A DNA stretch of 64,000 bases, from positions 186,001 to 250,000 of the forward strand of contig JUHI01000001.1 of NCBI GenBank assembly GCA_000799755.1, given 5' to 3'. Positions 9,337 through 19,592 of this stretch are shown piece after piece. The translations under genes were made by a program, and so were the position numbers. Below the pieces are notes generated by a model. It saw only the letters and a list, made by a program, of their open reading frames with translations, did not search any database and had not been told where the DNA came from. How positions within the stretch are numbered: the stretch's first letter is position 1; every line of letters begins with the position of its first letter. This DNA comes from Martinezella tropici. GTDB taxonomy: Bacteria > Pseudomonadota > Alphaproteobacteria > Rhizobiales > Rhizobiaceae.

Positions 9337-10695
9337 ATGACCCGAATTCTTTCCGCCTCCACGGCACTCTTCCTCTTGCTTGCCGCTTCGGCCCAGGCCG
9401 ACGAGCAGCAATTCAAGGCAAAGCTCGTTGGACAGGCCATCCTGCCGGCCAACACGATCGCCGACGCGCCTGCAGACGCGCCGGAGTTCCTGAAGACGTC
9501 AGGCAAGTTCACGACGCCTGACCGAAAGCGCACCGAAGCGCTCGGCACCATAGCCGGCAAGGATGGCGCCCGCGTCACCGACGTGAAGCTGCCCTTCGCC
9601 GGCCAGCCGGTCCAGGGCTTTTCCGGCATCAAGACCATGCCCGATGGCACCTTCTGGACACTGTCCGACAATGGTTTCGGCTCCAAGCAGAACTCCTCGG
9701 ACGCGATGCTTTTCCTGCATCAGCTCAAGTTCGACTGGGACAGCGGCAAGGTCGAAGTGATCAAGAACCTGTTCCTGTCCGATCCGAACAAGAAGGCCCC
9801 CTTCCCGATCGTCATGGAAGGCGCCGACAAGCGCTATCTGACCGGCGCCGATTTCGACATCGAATCGATCCAGCCGGTTGCCGACGGCTTCTGGATCGGC
9901 GAGGAATTCGGTCCCTACCTGCTGAAGTTCGATACGAACGGCCAGCTGACCGACGTCATCGCCACGACGGTCAACGGCAAGCCCGTCATGTCGCCCGACA
10001 ATCCGCTGCTGCAGCTGCCCGGCAACCCCACGCAGAAGATGCCGGCCTTCAACCTGAAGCGCTCCGGCGGCTTCGAAGGTCTCGCCATGTCGAAGGACGG
10101 TTCCAAGCTCTATGGTCTGCTGGAAGGCCCGATCTACAAGGAAGACGGCCAGGTGGAGAGCGTGGACGGCAAGACGGCCATCCGCGTCATCGAATTCGAT
10201 GTCGCCTCCAAGAGCTGGACCGGCCGCAGCTGGCTCTATCCCTTCGCCGACAAGGGCATCGCCATCGGCGATTTCAACATGCTCGACGAGACGACGGCTT
10301 TGGTCCTCGAGCGCGATAACGGCGCCGGCACCAAGGACAAGGCTTGCGCCGACCCCAAGCAGCCGAAGCCGGATTGCTTCGAGGCGCCGGCCGAACTGAA
10401 GCGCGTCTACAAAATCGAATTCAGCGACGCCAATGTCGGCAAGTCCGTTCGCAAGATCGGCTACATCGACCTGATGCGCATCGAAGACCCGGACCACAAG
10501 CGTCGCCAGGGCGGCGGCGAAGGCTTCTACGACATGCCCTTCGTCACCATCGAGAACGTTGACCGCGTCGATGCCAACCACATCATCGTCGGCAACGACA
10601 ACAACCTGCCCTTCTCTGCCGGCCGCGCCGTCGACAAGGCCGATGACAATGAGTTCAGCCTGCTTGAAGTCAGCGATTTCCTGAACGCGAAGTAA
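9337..10695 (+). CDS. Secreted esterase-like/phytase-family beta-propeller protein
   Basis: The protein has 452 residues. Its N-terminal signal peptide (MTRILSASTALFLLLAASAQA, cleavage after AQA at about residue 22) directs it to the periplasm. The rest matches the 'esterase-like activity of phytase' family: repeated strand motifs such as GFSGIKTMPDGTFWTLSDNGFG, DFDIESIQPVADGFWIGEEFGPYLL and GGFEGLAMSKDGSKLYGLLEG suggest a beta-propeller. Family members are linked to phytate or phosphoester use, but activity is poorly defined. It carries its own downstream hairpin. Proximity to ppx and ppk may be coincidental, but a phosphorus-related role is possible. Confidence 0.9.
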   Translation: MTRILSASTALFLLLAASAQADEQQFKAKLVGQAILPANTIADAPADAPEFLKTSGKFTTPDRKRTEALGTIAGKDGARVTDVKLPFAGQPVQGFSGIKTMPDGTFWTLSDNGFGSKQNSSDAMLFLHQLKFDWDSGKVEVIKNLFLSDPNKKAPFPIVMEGADKRYLTGADFDIESIQPVADGFWIGEEFGPYLLKFDTNGQLTDVIATTVNGKPVMSPDNPLLQLPGNPTQKMPAFNLKRSGGFEGLAMSKDGSKLYGLLEGPIYKEDGQVESVDGKTAIRVIEFDVASKSWTGRSWLYPFADKGIAIGDFNMLDETTALVLERDNGAGTKDKACADPKQPKPDCFEAPAELKRVYKIEFSDANVGKSVRKIGYIDLMRIEDPDHKRRQGGGEGFYDMPFVTIENVDRVDANHIIVGNDNNLPFSAGRAVDKADDNEFSLLEVSDFLNAK

Positions 10696-10709
10696 GCCGC
10701 AACGAAATT

Positions 10710-10736
10710 GCCTCTCCCTGCCATGTGGGGAGAGGC
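10710..10736. terminator. Hairpin terminator between phytase-like gene and ppx
   Basis: A 9-bp perfect stem (GCCTCTCCC at 10710-10718 with GGGAGAGGC at 10728-10736) lies between the convergent phytase-like and ppx genes. T tracts on both sides are short, so termination strength is uncertain. Confidence 0.65.
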
Positions 10737-10761
10737 TTCAGACCCGCTCGAAGCGGACAAT

Positions 10762-12282
10762 CTATTCGAAGCAGAAGGCCAGCCTACGGTTCGTGAGCTT
10801 GCCTAGCTGCTGCAGGCGCCCGTCCAGTCGCTCACCCGCGAAATCGTGATATTCGGCGGGAACGACGAATTCGAGATCCAGATCGGGGTTTGTCGAGCGG
10901 CGGAACGACAGGTTGCGCACGATGCCAGGCATCGACGCCGAGAACAGATAGACGACACGCAGCAGGCCGCCGAGCAGCTTGGCGCGCTCAATGTAGAGCG
11001 GCGTTGCGATCGTCGCCAGCGGCTCCGTCGCACCGTCGTCGTTCAATCCCTCGAAGCGATAGTAATTGGCAAGCGCGATGAACGCACGGCCGGCATGGGT
11101 GATGCCGACGAAAGACGTGTGGGCGATGATGTTCAACGCCTGTAGGCCGCGATAATCCGGATGGGCGCGCCAGCTGATGTCGGCAAGCAGGCACGCTGCC
11201 TGGCGATAGCGGCTCTCTTCTTCCGTCTCGGTGATCCCGAAAAACGGCATCATCCGCCCGGTCCATTCCGCCAGCTCGCGGGCATGTTCCGGCGAACGCG
11301 CTCGCAGAATGGCAAGCTCGCCGGCCGCCACCAGCAGCGGATCGCTGTTGCGCTCCGCCTCGGTCAGCAACGAATAGAGATAGCCCTCGCGCACACCTTG
11401 CGCGGAAAAGGAGATGATCGACGGCTTCATTGCCGTCAGCACCTCGCGCATGGCAACCGCGCCGAAAGGCAGTAGCGAACGACGATGCTTGGAAACCGCC
11501 TGTAGCGCCGGGTCCTTCGAATCCTTCGATTCGACGATCTGATCCAGGAAGCGCACCATCTCGTCGAGCTGCACTTCATACCCCTGCATCATGTGCAGCG
11601 GATATTTGCGGATTTCCATGTGCAGCTTGGCGATATTTCGCCATGTGCCGCCGACCGCATAGAAGGTGCGGCCCTCGCCCTTGCCCAGGAGCTTGGCGGT
11701 CTTGACGTGCTTGCGCGCGAAGGCGCGGGCCTTTTCGATCGAGCCGCCGGCATATTCGGACAGGCGCAGGCCACCGAGCGGCAGCGTGATGCCCTTGCCG
11801 ATCTCCCGATCCTTGATGTCGATCAGTTCCAGCGAACCGCCGCCGAGGTCTCCGGCGATGCCATCCGGATGGAAGAAGCCGCTGACGATGCCAAGCGCCG
11901 AGAAACGCGCCTCTTCCTCCCCCGACAGAACGCGCACCTTGCGCTGGAGGATGGCTTCCGCCTGATGGATGAATTCCGGGCCATTGCTCGCTTCGCGTGC
12001 CGCCGCCGTCGCCAGGACATAGATCGTTGAGGCGCGCGCCTGATCGGAGAGCGCCTTGAAACGGTGCAGCGCGGCAAGCGCCCGCGCCACGCTTTCCTCG
12101 TCCATCTTCCCCGTCAGCGCTATGCCCTTGCCGAGGCCGCACAGCACTTTCTCGTTGAAAAGGATAGTCGGAGACCGCGAGTGGCCTTCATAGACGACGA
12201 GACGGACCGAGTTCGACCCGATATCGACAACGGAGACAGGGGCGATACCCGGAAGGCGTCCCTGGGCTTCTGATTCAACCAT
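10762..12282 (-). CDS. ppx: Exopolyphosphatase (Ppx/GppA family)
   Basis: This 506-residue enzyme releases phosphate from the ends of polyphosphate chains and may also hydrolyse pppGpp. The actin-like ATPase fold is visible: phosphate-1 motif VVDIGSNSVRLVVYEG near residues 20-35 and phosphate-2 motif GDLGGGSLELIDI near 145. The C-terminal helical part contains an HD-like region (RAHPDYRG, AHTSFVGITHAGRAFIALANYY). It starts 11 bp downstream of ppk on the same strand, so synthesis and breakdown of polyphosphate are co-transcribed. The ppk-ppx pairing is common in proteobacteria. Confidence 0.96.
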   Translation of the reverse strand: MVESEAQGRLPGIAPVSVVDIGSNSVRLVVYEGHSRSPTILFNEKVLCGLGKGIALTGKMDEESVARALAALHRFKALSDQARASTIYVLATAAAREASNGPEFIHQAEAILQRKVRVLSGEEEARFSALGIVSGFFHPDGIAGDLGGGSLELIDIKDREIGKGITLPLGGLRLSEYAGGSIEKARAFARKHVKTAKLLGKGEGRTFYAVGGTWRNIAKLHMEIRKYPLHMMQGYEVQLDEMVRFLDQIVESKDSKDPALQAVSKHRRSLLPFGAVAMREVLTAMKPSIISFSAQGVREGYLYSLLTEAERNSDPLLVAAGELAILRARSPEHARELAEWTGRMMPFFGITETEEESRYRQAACLLADISWRAHPDYRGLQALNIIAHTSFVGITHAGRAFIALANYYRFEGLNDDGATEPLATIATPLYIERAKLLGGLLRVVYLFSASMPGIVRNLSFRRSTNPDLDLEFVVPAEYHDFAGERLDGRLQQLGKLTNRRLAFCFE

Positions 12283-12293
12283 GCAGGTCCAAT

Positions 12294-14495
12294 TTATGTG
12301 TTGCGGCCCGACAGCAGTCCAGCGATCAGTTTCGGAGCGCTGGATTTCAAGGCTTCACCGCGGCCCGACAGGCTGGGATTGGTCATGAAATACTGCTGCG
12401 CATTAAATGGCTCTTCTCCCTTGCGCACTTCCATGCGCCGTGAGGTCCCGTCCGGCAATATCTCGTAGCTTTGCTGGTTGTCAATGATATTGCCCAGCAT
12501 GATCTGTGAAAGCACCTGCTCGTGCACGGTCTTGTTAGTGAGCGGCACCAGGGTTTCGACGCGGCGGTCGAGATTTCTCGGCATCATGTCGGCCGAGCCG
12601 ATATAGACCAGCGCCTTCTCCGACGGCAGGCCCTGACCGTTGCCGAAACAGAAGATGCGGCTATGCTCGAGGAAGCGGCCTATGATCGACTTGACACGGA
12701 TTTTCTCCGAAAGACCGGGCACCTGCGGACGCAGGCAGCAGATACCGCGCACGACGAGATCAATCTCGACGCCCGCATTGCTGGCGCGATAGAGCGCGTC
12801 GATGATATCAGGGTCGACGAGCGAATTCATCTTCATCCAGATGGCCGCCGGCTGGCCGCTCTTGGCATGTTCGATCTCGCCCTCGATATGCTGGAGGATG
12901 CGACTGCGGAGCGTGTAAGGCGAAACCGCGATCTTCATGTCGTGCTCCGGCTCGCCGTAGCCGGTGATGAAGTTGAAGATATTCGCCATGTCATGGGCGA
13001 TCTTCGGGTCACAGGTGAAATATGAGAGGTCGGTATAGATCTTGGCGGTGACCGGGTGATAGTTGCCGGTGCCGAGGTGGCAATAGGTGCGCAACTTGCC
13101 GTCTTCACGGCGCACGACCATCGACATCTTGGCATGGGTCTTGAGTTCGATAAAGCCGAAGACGACCTGCACGCCGGCGCGTTCGAGATCGCGCGCCCAA
13201 CGGATATTTGCCTCTTCGTCGAACCGGGCCTTCAGTTCCACCAACGCAGTGACCGACTTGCCGAGATCGGCAGCATCGATCAGCGCGCGGACGATCGGGC
13301 TGTCGTTCGACGTACGATAGAGCGTCTGCTTTATCGCCAGAACATCAGGGTCCCTAGCAGCCTGGAGAAGGAACTGGACCACCACGTCGAAGGATTCGTA
13401 GGGGTGGTGGACGACCATGTCCTTTTCGCGGATGGCGGCGAAACAATCGCCGGCATGTTCGCGGACGCGCTCAGGAAATCGGGCATTGTAGGGCTCGAAG
13501 CGAAGATCGTCGCGCGGAGCCTTGCAGATTTCGGAGAGCGTGTTGAGCGCCAGCAGGCCCGGCAGAACCGCGATGCGGTTTTCCGGGACGTTCAACGATT
13601 CCACCACGAACTGGCGAAGTTCCAGCGGCATTTCGGAATCGGTCTCGATGCGGATCACCGAGCCACGGCGGCGGCGCTTCAGCGCGGTTTCGAAGAAGCG
13701 CACGAGGTCTTCAGCCTCTTCCTCGACTTCGATATCGCTGTCGCGAATGAGGCGGAACGTACCCGAGCCCTGCACTTCGTAGCCAGGATAGAGGCGGTGG
13801 ATGAAGATGTTCACCACGTCTTCGAGCGTGATGTAGCGGATGACGTTGCTGGCGTCAGGCAGGCGGACGAAGCGGTCGAGCGCCGGCGGCAGGCGCAGCA
13901 GCGCCGTCATCGGCTCGCGGCCGTTCATGCTCTTCAACTGCAGCGCGATCGAGAAGCCGAGGTTCGGAATGAACGGGAACGGGTGAGCCGGGTCGATGGA
14001 GAGCGGCGTCAGGACCGGGAAGATCGCCTGTTCGAATTCGGTATGCAACCACTGCCGGTCCATATCGGACAGGGCGGCCGGGCGGACGATCAGAATATCT
14101 TCCTTGGCGAGATATTGCTGCAGGACGGCAAGCGAGGCCTGCTGCTCCATCTGCAGATTGTCGATCTCGCGCAGGATGTCGTCGAGCTGCTCGGCCGGCG
14201 TCTTGCCGTCGGGCGTGCGTACCAGGATCTTCTGGCGGACCTGGCCTTCGAGACCGGCAACACGCACCATGAAGAATTCATCGAGGTTGGCGGCGGAAAT
14301 CGAGAGGAAGCGAACGCGCTCCAGAAGCGGATGGGCGGTGTTCAGCGTTTCCTCGAGGACGCGGCGATTGAACTGCAGCCAGGAAAATTCGCGGTTGATA
14401 AAGCGCTCGGGGCTGGTCAGCAATTCATTGACAGGAGGAGCGGCCTCCGGGGATTCCTGGTTGGCGTCCTGATGTTCCGAGAGTGCCGAGTCCAT
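12294..14495 (-). CDS. ppk: Polyphosphate kinase 1
   Basis: This 733-residue enzyme reversibly transfers the ATP gamma-phosphate onto polyphosphate. The N domain begins near [22 protein letters not shown], a PPK1 hallmark. The autophosphorylated histidine is His473 in [10 protein letters not shown], and a second PLD-like histidine region follows further on. Length and motif order are normal. The N-terminal 30 residues are an acidic, Pro-rich extension. It lies between hdaA and ppx on the same strand. An 18-bp Pho-box-like sequence sits about 47 bp upstream of the start, so induction by phosphate starvation through PhoB is plausible. Confidence 0.98.
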   Translation of the reverse strand: MDSALSEHQDANQESPEAAPPVNELLTSPERFINREFSWLQFNRRVLEETLNTAHPLLERVRFLSISAANLDEFFMVRVAGLEGQVRQKILVRTPDGKTPAEQLDDILREIDNLQMEQQASLAVLQQYLAKEDILIVRPAALSDMDRQWLHTEFEQAIFPVLTPLSIDPAHPFPFIPNLGFSIALQLKSMNGREPMTALLRLPPALDRFVRLPDASNVIRYITLEDVVNIFIHRLYPGYEVQGSGTFRLIRDSDIEVEEEAEDLVRFFETALKRRRRGSVIRIETDSEMPLELRQFVVESLNVPENRIAVLPGLLALNTLSEICKAPRDDLRFEPYNARFPERVREHAGDCFAAIREKDMVVHHPYESFDVVVQFLLQAARDPDVLAIKQTLYRTSNDSPIVRALIDAADLGKSVTALVELKARFDEEANIRWARDLERAGVQVVFGFIELKTHAKMSMVVRREDGKLRTYCHLGTGNYHPVTAKIYTDLSYFTCDPKIAHDMANIFNFITGYGEPEHDMKIAVSPYTLRSRILQHIEGEIEHAKSGQPAAIWMKMNSLVDPDIIDALYRASNAGVEIDLVVRGICCLRPQVPGLSEKIRVKSIIGRFLEHSRIFCFGNGQGLPSEKALVYIGSADMMPRNLDRRVETLVPLTNKTVHEQVLSQIMLGNIIDNQQSYEILPDGTSRRMEVRKGEEPFNAQQYFMTNPSLSGRGEALKSSAPKLIAGLLSGRNT

Positions 14496-14541
14496 GTTCC
14501 ACCTACCCCTTATCTAACCTTGTGCGACGTATATCAGTTTG

Positions 14542-14559
14542 ACGACGGAACTGTGACAG
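14542..14559 (-). promoter_or_regulatory. Candidate Pho box upstream of ppk
   Basis: Read on the minus strand the site is CTGTCAC-AGTT-CCGTCGT. The PhoB consensus is two CTGTCAT heptamers separated by 4 bp; here the first heptamer matches 6 of 7 and the second 5 of 7, with correct spacing, 47 bp upstream of the ppk ATG and just after the hdaA stop. Function is inferred from the match and from the gene. Confidence 0.45.
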
Positions 14560-14570
14560 TCGATGACGGT

Positions 14571-15284
14571 TCAACCCGGCTGATCGGAGCTGCCCAGTTC
14601 GTTCAATACTTCCGCGGCCAACAGGCGTGTAATTCTTGTTCCTCGCCCGAGCGCCAGCCTGTCGAGCCTGTCGACGATCAATTGCGCGGCGTTGAGGGAA
14701 CGCTCCATGCGATTGACGATATAAAGGACGAGTTTGTCATCGATATAAAGCTGGCGGTCGGCAAAGAGCTTGACGATGACCTGTGACAGCAATTCCTCGT
14801 CCGGCTCGCCGATCTCGACCACAGTCGCCGCCTTCAGGCGGGAGCGCAGGTCGGGCAAGGTCACCGGCCAGGACATTGGCCAGAGACGCGTCGTCATCAG
14901 CAGGCTGGTGCCGTTTTCCCGCGCGCTGTTGATGACATGAAAGAGTTCGGTATCGTCAAAGCCCAGACGATCCACATCCTCGAAGACGATGGGGCCGTTC
15001 GCGGCTGCGATCGCGGCATTGGAGCCCGCCACCGGATGAATTGATGTCGCTCCGCATCTTTCGGCCCAGATGCTGGCAAGATGCGATTTTCCCGAACCGA
15101 CAGGCCCCGCCAGAATGACGACCGGCGATGGCCAGTGCGGCCAGGAATCGACGATCCTCACGGCAGCCGTCAGCGGATCGGCAACGAGCAGGTCGTCGCG
15201 GCCGCTGGCGGGATCGTGTGTAAAGGCCAAGGGCAGCTGTTCGGCGGTCCTGCGCCTCAAATCAGCATTCTTTGCATCAGTCAT
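14571..15284 (-). CDS. hdaA: DnaA-related regulatory inactivator (HdaA/Hda-like)
   Basis: The protein has 237 residues and is a short DnaA-like AAA+ ATPase without the C-terminal DnaA DNA-binding domain. The N terminus carries the RRRTAEQLPLAF segment that in this family contacts the beta clamp. The Walker A motif is GPVGSGKSHLASIW and the Walker B region is IVFEDVDRLG. In alphaproteobacteria this protein stimulates ATP hydrolysis by DnaA after initiation and so limits re-replication. The position directly before ppk, behind the AI-2E-type gene, supports the call. The gap to ppk is 75 bp. Confidence 0.9.
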   Translation of the reverse strand: MTDAKNADLRRRTAEQLPLAFTHDPASGRDDLLVADPLTAAVRIVDSWPHWPSPVVILAGPVGSGKSHLASIWAERCGATSIHPVAGSNAAIAAANGPIVFEDVDRLGFDDTELFHVINSARENGTSLLMTTRLWPMSWPVTLPDLRSRLKAATVVEIGEPDEELLSQVIVKLFADRQLYIDDKLVLYIVNRMERSLNAAQLIVDRLDRLALGRGTRITRLLAAEVLNELGSSDQPG

Positions 15285-15286
15285 GT

Positions 15287-16417
15287 CTAGTTATTCTCGG
15301 GCTTGCCGGCCTTGGCTCTGCGCACTCTGCCGGCCTCCGAGCGTCCGTGATAGAGTTCGCTTTGAAGGTACCGCGAAAGGGCAAAGCGGACAAGGACGCC
15401 GCAAGCGGCGGCAGCGGGAACAGCGATCAGCAGCCCGACGAAGCCGAAGAGTGCGCCGAAGGCAAACAGCGCGAACATCAGCCAGACCGGATGCAGGCCG
15501 ACGCTTTCGCCGACGAGCTTCGGCTGCAGCACGTTGCCTTCCAGGAACTGGCCGGTGAAGAAGACGACGAGCGTCAGGCCGACCCAGAGATAGTCGGGCC
15601 AGAACTGGACGAGCGCGACGCCGACGGCCAGAACGAGGCCGACCATCGAGCCGACATAGGGGATGAAGCTGATCATGCCGGCGAAGAGGCCGATCAGCAG
15701 GCCGAAATTCAGGCCGACCAGCGAAAGACCGACGCCGTAATAAACGCCGAGGATGATGCAGAGCGAACCCTGCCCCCGGATGAAGCCGGCAATCGCCTGA
15801 TCGATCTCGCGGGCGATCTCGCGGACGGTCGCGACATGATCACGCGGAATCCAGTCGTCCACCTTGGCGATCATGCGGTCCCAATCGAGCAGCATATAGA
15901 AGGCGACCACGGGGGTCACGACCATCAGCGAGAGGATATTGACCAGCGCCTTGCCGGAACTCCAGAGCTGCGCGAACAGGCCGCCGACGAAGCTCAAACC
16001 TTCGGACATGATGCTGGAGAAATTGTCCTTGATCGCGCCGAGCTGATTGCGAATCCAGTCCGGCAGCACCATCGTCTGTGCCTTGGCGATCAGCTGCTGG
16101 ACCTGCTGTACATAGGTCGGGATGTGCTGGATGAAATCATTGAACTGGTTGACGATGATCGGAATGAAGATCGTCAGCGCCAGCGCAAAGATGAGTATGA
16201 AGGAGACGAGGATCACCACCGTCGCCATCAGGCGGCTGAGGCCGATCCGCTCCAGCCGGTCGGCGATCGGATCGAGGAAATAGGCGACCGCCATGCCGGC
16301 GATGAACGGCAGCAGGATCGTACTGAAGATGTAGACGAAGCTGATGAAGACGACGAGTACGATCACCCAGAAGGTGACTTGACGCTTGAGGCTCGCCCCG
16401 CTGACCTTTTGCTCCAT
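15287..16417 (-). CDS. AI-2E/PerM family membrane transporter
   Basis: The protein has 376 residues with about eight hydrophobic segments: two pairs at the N terminus (VTFWVIVLVVFISFVYIFSTILLPFIAG and MATVVILVSFILIFALALTIFI), a soluble helical part around 100-160, and a hydrophobic C-terminal half with GVYYGVGLSLVGLNFGLLIGLFAGMISFIPYVGSMVG-like stretches. The SFIPYVG motif is typical of UPF0118/PerM proteins. Relatives export small molecules or Na+ and one was named for autoinducer-2; the substrate here is unknown. I chose the ATG at 16417 (MEQKVSG); upstream frame is open but lies opposite purM. The hdaA start is 3 bp after this gene's stop, so the two are probably co-transcribed. Confidence 0.92.
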   Translation of the reverse strand: MEQKVSGASLKRQVTFWVIVLVVFISFVYIFSTILLPFIAGMAVAYFLDPIADRLERIGLSRLMATVVILVSFILIFALALTIFIPIIVNQFNDFIQHIPTYVQQVQQLIAKAQTMVLPDWIRNQLGAIKDNFSSIMSEGLSFVGGLFAQLWSSGKALVNILSLMVVTPVVAFYMLLDWDRMIAKVDDWIPRDHVATVREIAREIDQAIAGFIRGQGSLCIILGVYYGVGLSLVGLNFGLLIGLFAGMISFIPYVGSMVGLVLAVGVALVQFWPDYLWVGLTLVVFFTGQFLEGNVLQPKLVGESVGLHPVWLMFALFAFGALFGFVGLLIAVPAAAACGVLVRFALSRYLQSELYHGRSEAGRVRRAKAGKPENN

Positions 16418-16639
16418 CGTCTTCCCCGTTGTTCCCAGCCCGTTTGCCGTGTGCTTAGGACATAGGATGATGCCGCAATTATGGTCAAGTCTGCGGGCGG
16501 AAATCTGCCTCAAGCAATGGGAAGCGGGGAAAATCGAGGGTGTTGCGGCGCTTGCGCCTTGCATAACGGCCCCTATCATGCAATGGCGACCCGATGAAAG
16601 CCCTGTCATAATGGACAGGCGGCCATCGGAGGCGGAAGC

Positions 16640-17713
16640 ATGAGCCAGTCTGGAAAAAACGGTCTGACCTATAGCGATGCGGGCGTCGATATCGATGCCG
16701 GCAACCTGCTCGTCGAAAAGATCAAGCCTGCGGTGCGTTCGACGCGCCGGCCAGGTGCGGATGGCGAAATCGGCGGCTTCGGCGGCCTCTTCGACCTCAA
16801 GGCGGCGGGCTTTACCGATCCGGTGCTGGTCGCCGCCAATGACGGCGTCGGCACCAAGCTCAAGATCGCGATCGACGCCAATTATCATGACACCGTCGGC
16901 ATCGACCTCGTGGCCATGTGCGTCAACGATCTCGTGGTCCAGGGCGCAGAGCCGCTGTTCTTCCTCGATTACTTCGCCACCGGCAAGCTCGACCCCGACC
17001 AGGGTGCAGCGATTGTCGGCGGCATTGCTGCCGGCTGCCGCGATGCAGGCTGCGCGCTGATCGGCGGCGAGACGGCGGAAATGCCGGGCATGTATTCCCA
17101 TGGCGATTACGATCTGGCGGGCTTTGCCGTCGGCGCCGCCGAGCGCGGCCAGCTGCTGCCGTCAGGCGATATTGCCGAAGGCGATATCATTCTCGGCCTC
17201 GCCTCGTCTGGCGTTCATTCCAACGGCTTCTCGCTGGTGCGCAAGATCGTCGAGCTTTCCGGCCTCGGCTGGGATGCGCCGGCTCCTTTCGCCGAAGGCA
17301 AAGCCCTCGGTGAGGCGCTGCTGACGCCGACGCGCATCTATGTGAAGCCGCTGCTCAAGGCCATCCGCGAGACACATGCTCTGAAGGCGCTTGCCCACAT
17401 CACCGGCGGCGGCTTCCCGGAAAACATTCCGCGCGTGCTGCCGAAGCATCTCGCCGCCGAAATCGATCTTGCCGCCGTCAAGGTGCCGCCGGTCTTCTCG
17501 TGGCTCGCCAAGGTCGGCGGCGTCGAGGCCAAGGAAATGCTGCGCACCTTCAACTGCGGCATCGGCATGATCGTCGTCGTCGCTCCGGAAAACGTCACAG
17601 CCGTAAAGGCCGCGCTTGAAGCCGAAGGTGAAGCGGTTGTTACGCTCGGCCGCATGATCGCCCGCGAAGAAGGCGCCCACGGCACCGTCTGCAAGGGCAC
17701 GCTGGCTCTATGA
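16640..17713 (+). CDS. purM: Phosphoribosylformylglycinamidine cyclo-ligase (AIR synthetase)
   Basis: This 357-residue enzyme performs step five of purine synthesis, closing FGAM to AIR with ATP. Characteristic segments are [22 protein letters not shown] at the N terminus, [43 protein letters not shown] and [11 protein letters not shown]. An Shine-Dalgarno GGAGG precedes the ATG. A small inverted repeat (CCTGTC / GACAGG, 16602-16619) lies just upstream, of unknown meaning. The gene overlaps purN by ATGA, so the two are translated together. It is divergent from the AI-2E-type gene. Confidence 0.98.
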   Translation: MSQSGKNGLTYSDAGVDIDAGNLLVEKIKPAVRSTRRPGADGEIGGFGGLFDLKAAGFTDPVLVAANDGVGTKLKIAIDANYHDTVGIDLVAMCVNDLVVQGAEPLFFLDYFATGKLDPDQGAAIVGGIAAGCRDAGCALIGGETAEMPGMYSHGDYDLAGFAVGAAERGQLLPSGDIAEGDIILGLASSGVHSNGFSLVRKIVELSGLGWDAPAPFAEGKALGEALLTPTRIYVKPLLKAIRETHALKALAHITGGGFPENIPRVLPKHLAAEIDLAAVKVPPVFSWLAKVGGVEAKEMLRTFNCGIGMIVVVAPENVTAVKAALEAEGEAVVTLGRMIAREEGAHGTVCKGTLAL

Positions 17714-18381
17714 GCGCGCCGCGTAAACGCGTCGTCGTCTTCATCTCCGGCGGCGGCTCCAACATGCTGGCTCTTCTGAAAGCCACGAAGGCCGCGGACT
17801 ATCCGGCCGAGATCGTTGGCGTGATCTCCGACAAGGCGGATGCCGGCGGACTGGCAAAAGCTGCCGCCGAGGGCATCGCGACATTCGCCTTCGTGCGCAA
17901 GGAATTTGCCAGCAAGGAAGCCCATGAAGAGGCTATGCTTTCGCAGCTCGAAGCCCTCTCTCCCGACATTATCTGTCTTGCCGGATATATGCGGCTTCTT
18001 TCCGGCCGCTTCATCCAGGCCTATGAAGGTCGGATCATCAATATCCATCCTTCGCTACTGCCACTTTTCCCCGGCCTCCATACGCATCAGCGCGCCCTCG
18101 ACGCCGGTATGCGCGTCGCCGGCTGCACCGTGCATTTCGTCACCGAAGGCATGGATGAAGGTCCGGTCGTCGGCCAGGCTGTGGTGCCTGTGCTGAACAA
18201 CGACACCGCAGACAGCCTTGCCGCCCGCGTGCTTACGATCGAGCACCAGATTTATCCGCAGTCGCTGCGGCTGGTGGCGGAAGGCAAGGTCAGGATGGAA
18301 GACAGCAAGGCCGTGAGCCTTGCCGAGACATCTGCCGCCCAGGGGCGGCAGATCGTGTCACTGCTTGGTGATGTAGGCTAA
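17710..18381 (+). CDS. purN: Phosphoribosylglycinamide formyltransferase
   Basis: This 223-residue enzyme transfers a formyl group from 10-formyl-THF to GAR (step three of purine synthesis). The N-terminal Rossmann motif is [16 protein letters not shown], and the catalytic Asn, His and Asp are visible in [24 protein letters not shown], with [16 protein letters not shown] following. The start ATG overlaps the purM stop (ATGA), showing translational coupling. Its 3' end faces phnM with 3 bp between the stop codons. Confidence 0.98.
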   Translation: MSAPRKRVVVFISGGGSNMLALLKATKAADYPAEIVGVISDKADAGGLAKAAAEGIATFAFVRKEFASKEAHEEAMLSQLEALSPDIICLAGYMRLLSGRFIQAYEGRIINIHPSLLPLFPGLHTHQRALDAGMRVAGCTVHFVTEGMDEGPVVGQAVVPVLNNDTADSLAARVLTIEHQIYPQSLRLVAEGKVRMEDSKAVSLAETSAAQGRQIVSLLGDVG

Positions 18382-18384
18382 TTT

Positions 18385-19554
18385 TCACGCCGCCATCGCC
18401 ATCAGCGGATGCAGCGTACCGTCGCTATAGACGATGCGACCGCCACGGAAGGTTGCGCGGATGCGATGAACCGAACCGGGCTCGACGGCAACCAGATCTG
18501 CGAGCTGCCCAACAGCAATCTCACCACGATCCGTCAGACCAGCCGAACGGGCAGCGTTGGAGGTTGCCGTCGCTACGGCTGCCGGCAAACCGCCTGCAAC
18601 AACATCGGCAATCTTGAAAATCGCCGGCACGAAGGCGGCCGGGTGGTAGTCGGCGGCGATGATACCGAGCAGTCCGGAGCGAGCCGCATCCAGGGCGCTG
18701 AGATTGCCGGACATGGACTGGCCGCGCAGTGCATTCGGCGCACCCATCAGCGTCCACAGGCCACGGCGGCAAGCTTCTTCGGCAGCCGGCCCCGTTACCG
18801 GAAATTCGCTGATCGTCACGCCGAGATCGTGCATCGCGGCAACCTTTTCGGCGCTGTCATCGTCATGCGAAGCCAGCGAGAGTTTGTGCTTCAGCGCGAG
18901 TTCGACCACGTCATGCAGCTTGCGCTCGATCTCTGGGTCCTGGCGTTGCGCGATGCGCTTCGCGACGACTTCTTCGGCCGCCTCGCGCGACATGGAGCGG
19001 CGCTCGGACATGCTGCGGATATAGCTTTCGATGTCGTTGTACTGGCCCTGCCCCGGCGTGTGGTCGGTGAGCGAAACCATGTCGACAGCACCCTCCTCCA
19101 ACAGCCGCTCCAGCGTCGGGGCAGCACCCAGATTGGTGATTTCGTAGCGGGCATGGACGCGATGGTCGATCAGGAGTTCATCGCGCAGGCTGCCGATGCC
19201 ACGGATAACAGCCGAGGTGGTTTCGAGCGAGCGGACATGACCGTAGACGCTTTCGGTCGCAAAGGAGAGTGCTGCAAAGGCCGTGGTCACGCCGGCTGCG
19301 GCCAGCTTCTTGTCCAACTCATGAATGCCGAAATCGATCGGCATCATGGCGTTCGGCCGCGGAGCGATCTCGCGCTCGATCATATCACAGTGCAGGTCAA
19401 CGAAACCCGGCATCAGCAAGCGACCGCCGCCGTCGAAGGTCGGGTGCTCGACCGGCTCGGAGCGGATTTCGGCAATCATGCCGTCCTCGATGCGCACTGC
19501 ACCCTTTTCAACGACTTCATTGGGAAGAACGAGCGTGAAATTGCTGAGCCACAT
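18385..19554 (-). CDS. phnM: Alpha-D-ribose 1-methylphosphonate 5-triphosphate diphosphatase
   Basis: This 389-residue amidohydrolase-superfamily enzyme removes pyrophosphate from the ribose methylphosphonate triphosphate intermediate of the C-P lyase pathway. Motifs include LMPGFVDLHCDMIERE (metal-binding HxD-type), VSLTDHTPGQGQ, LASHDDDS and GIIAADYHPAAFV. Length is typical. The other phn genes are absent from this window, so this is either a stray part of a scattered phn set or a paralogue with another substrate. The leader carries a perfect 22-bp palindrome and a Pho-box-like site. It is convergent with purN. Confidence 0.93.
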   Translation of the reverse strand: MWLSNFTLVLPNEVVEKGAVRIEDGMIAEIRSEPVEHPTFDGGGRLLMPGFVDLHCDMIEREIAPRPNAMMPIDFGIHELDKKLAAAGVTTAFAALSFATESVYGHVRSLETTSAVIRGIGSLRDELLIDHRVHARYEITNLGAAPTLERLLEEGAVDMVSLTDHTPGQGQYNDIESYIRSMSERRSMSREAAEEVVAKRIAQRQDPEIERKLHDVVELALKHKLSLASHDDDSAEKVAAMHDLGVTISEFPVTGPAAEEACRRGLWTLMGAPNALRGQSMSGNLSALDAARSGLLGIIAADYHPAAFVPAIFKIADVVAGGLPAAVATATSNAARSAGLTDRGEIAVGQLADLVAVEPGSVHRIRATFRGGRIVYSDGTLHPLMAMAA

Positions 19555-19592
19555 CGGCTTTCTCCTGAAACAGCGTCAAATTGAAGGAGGCT

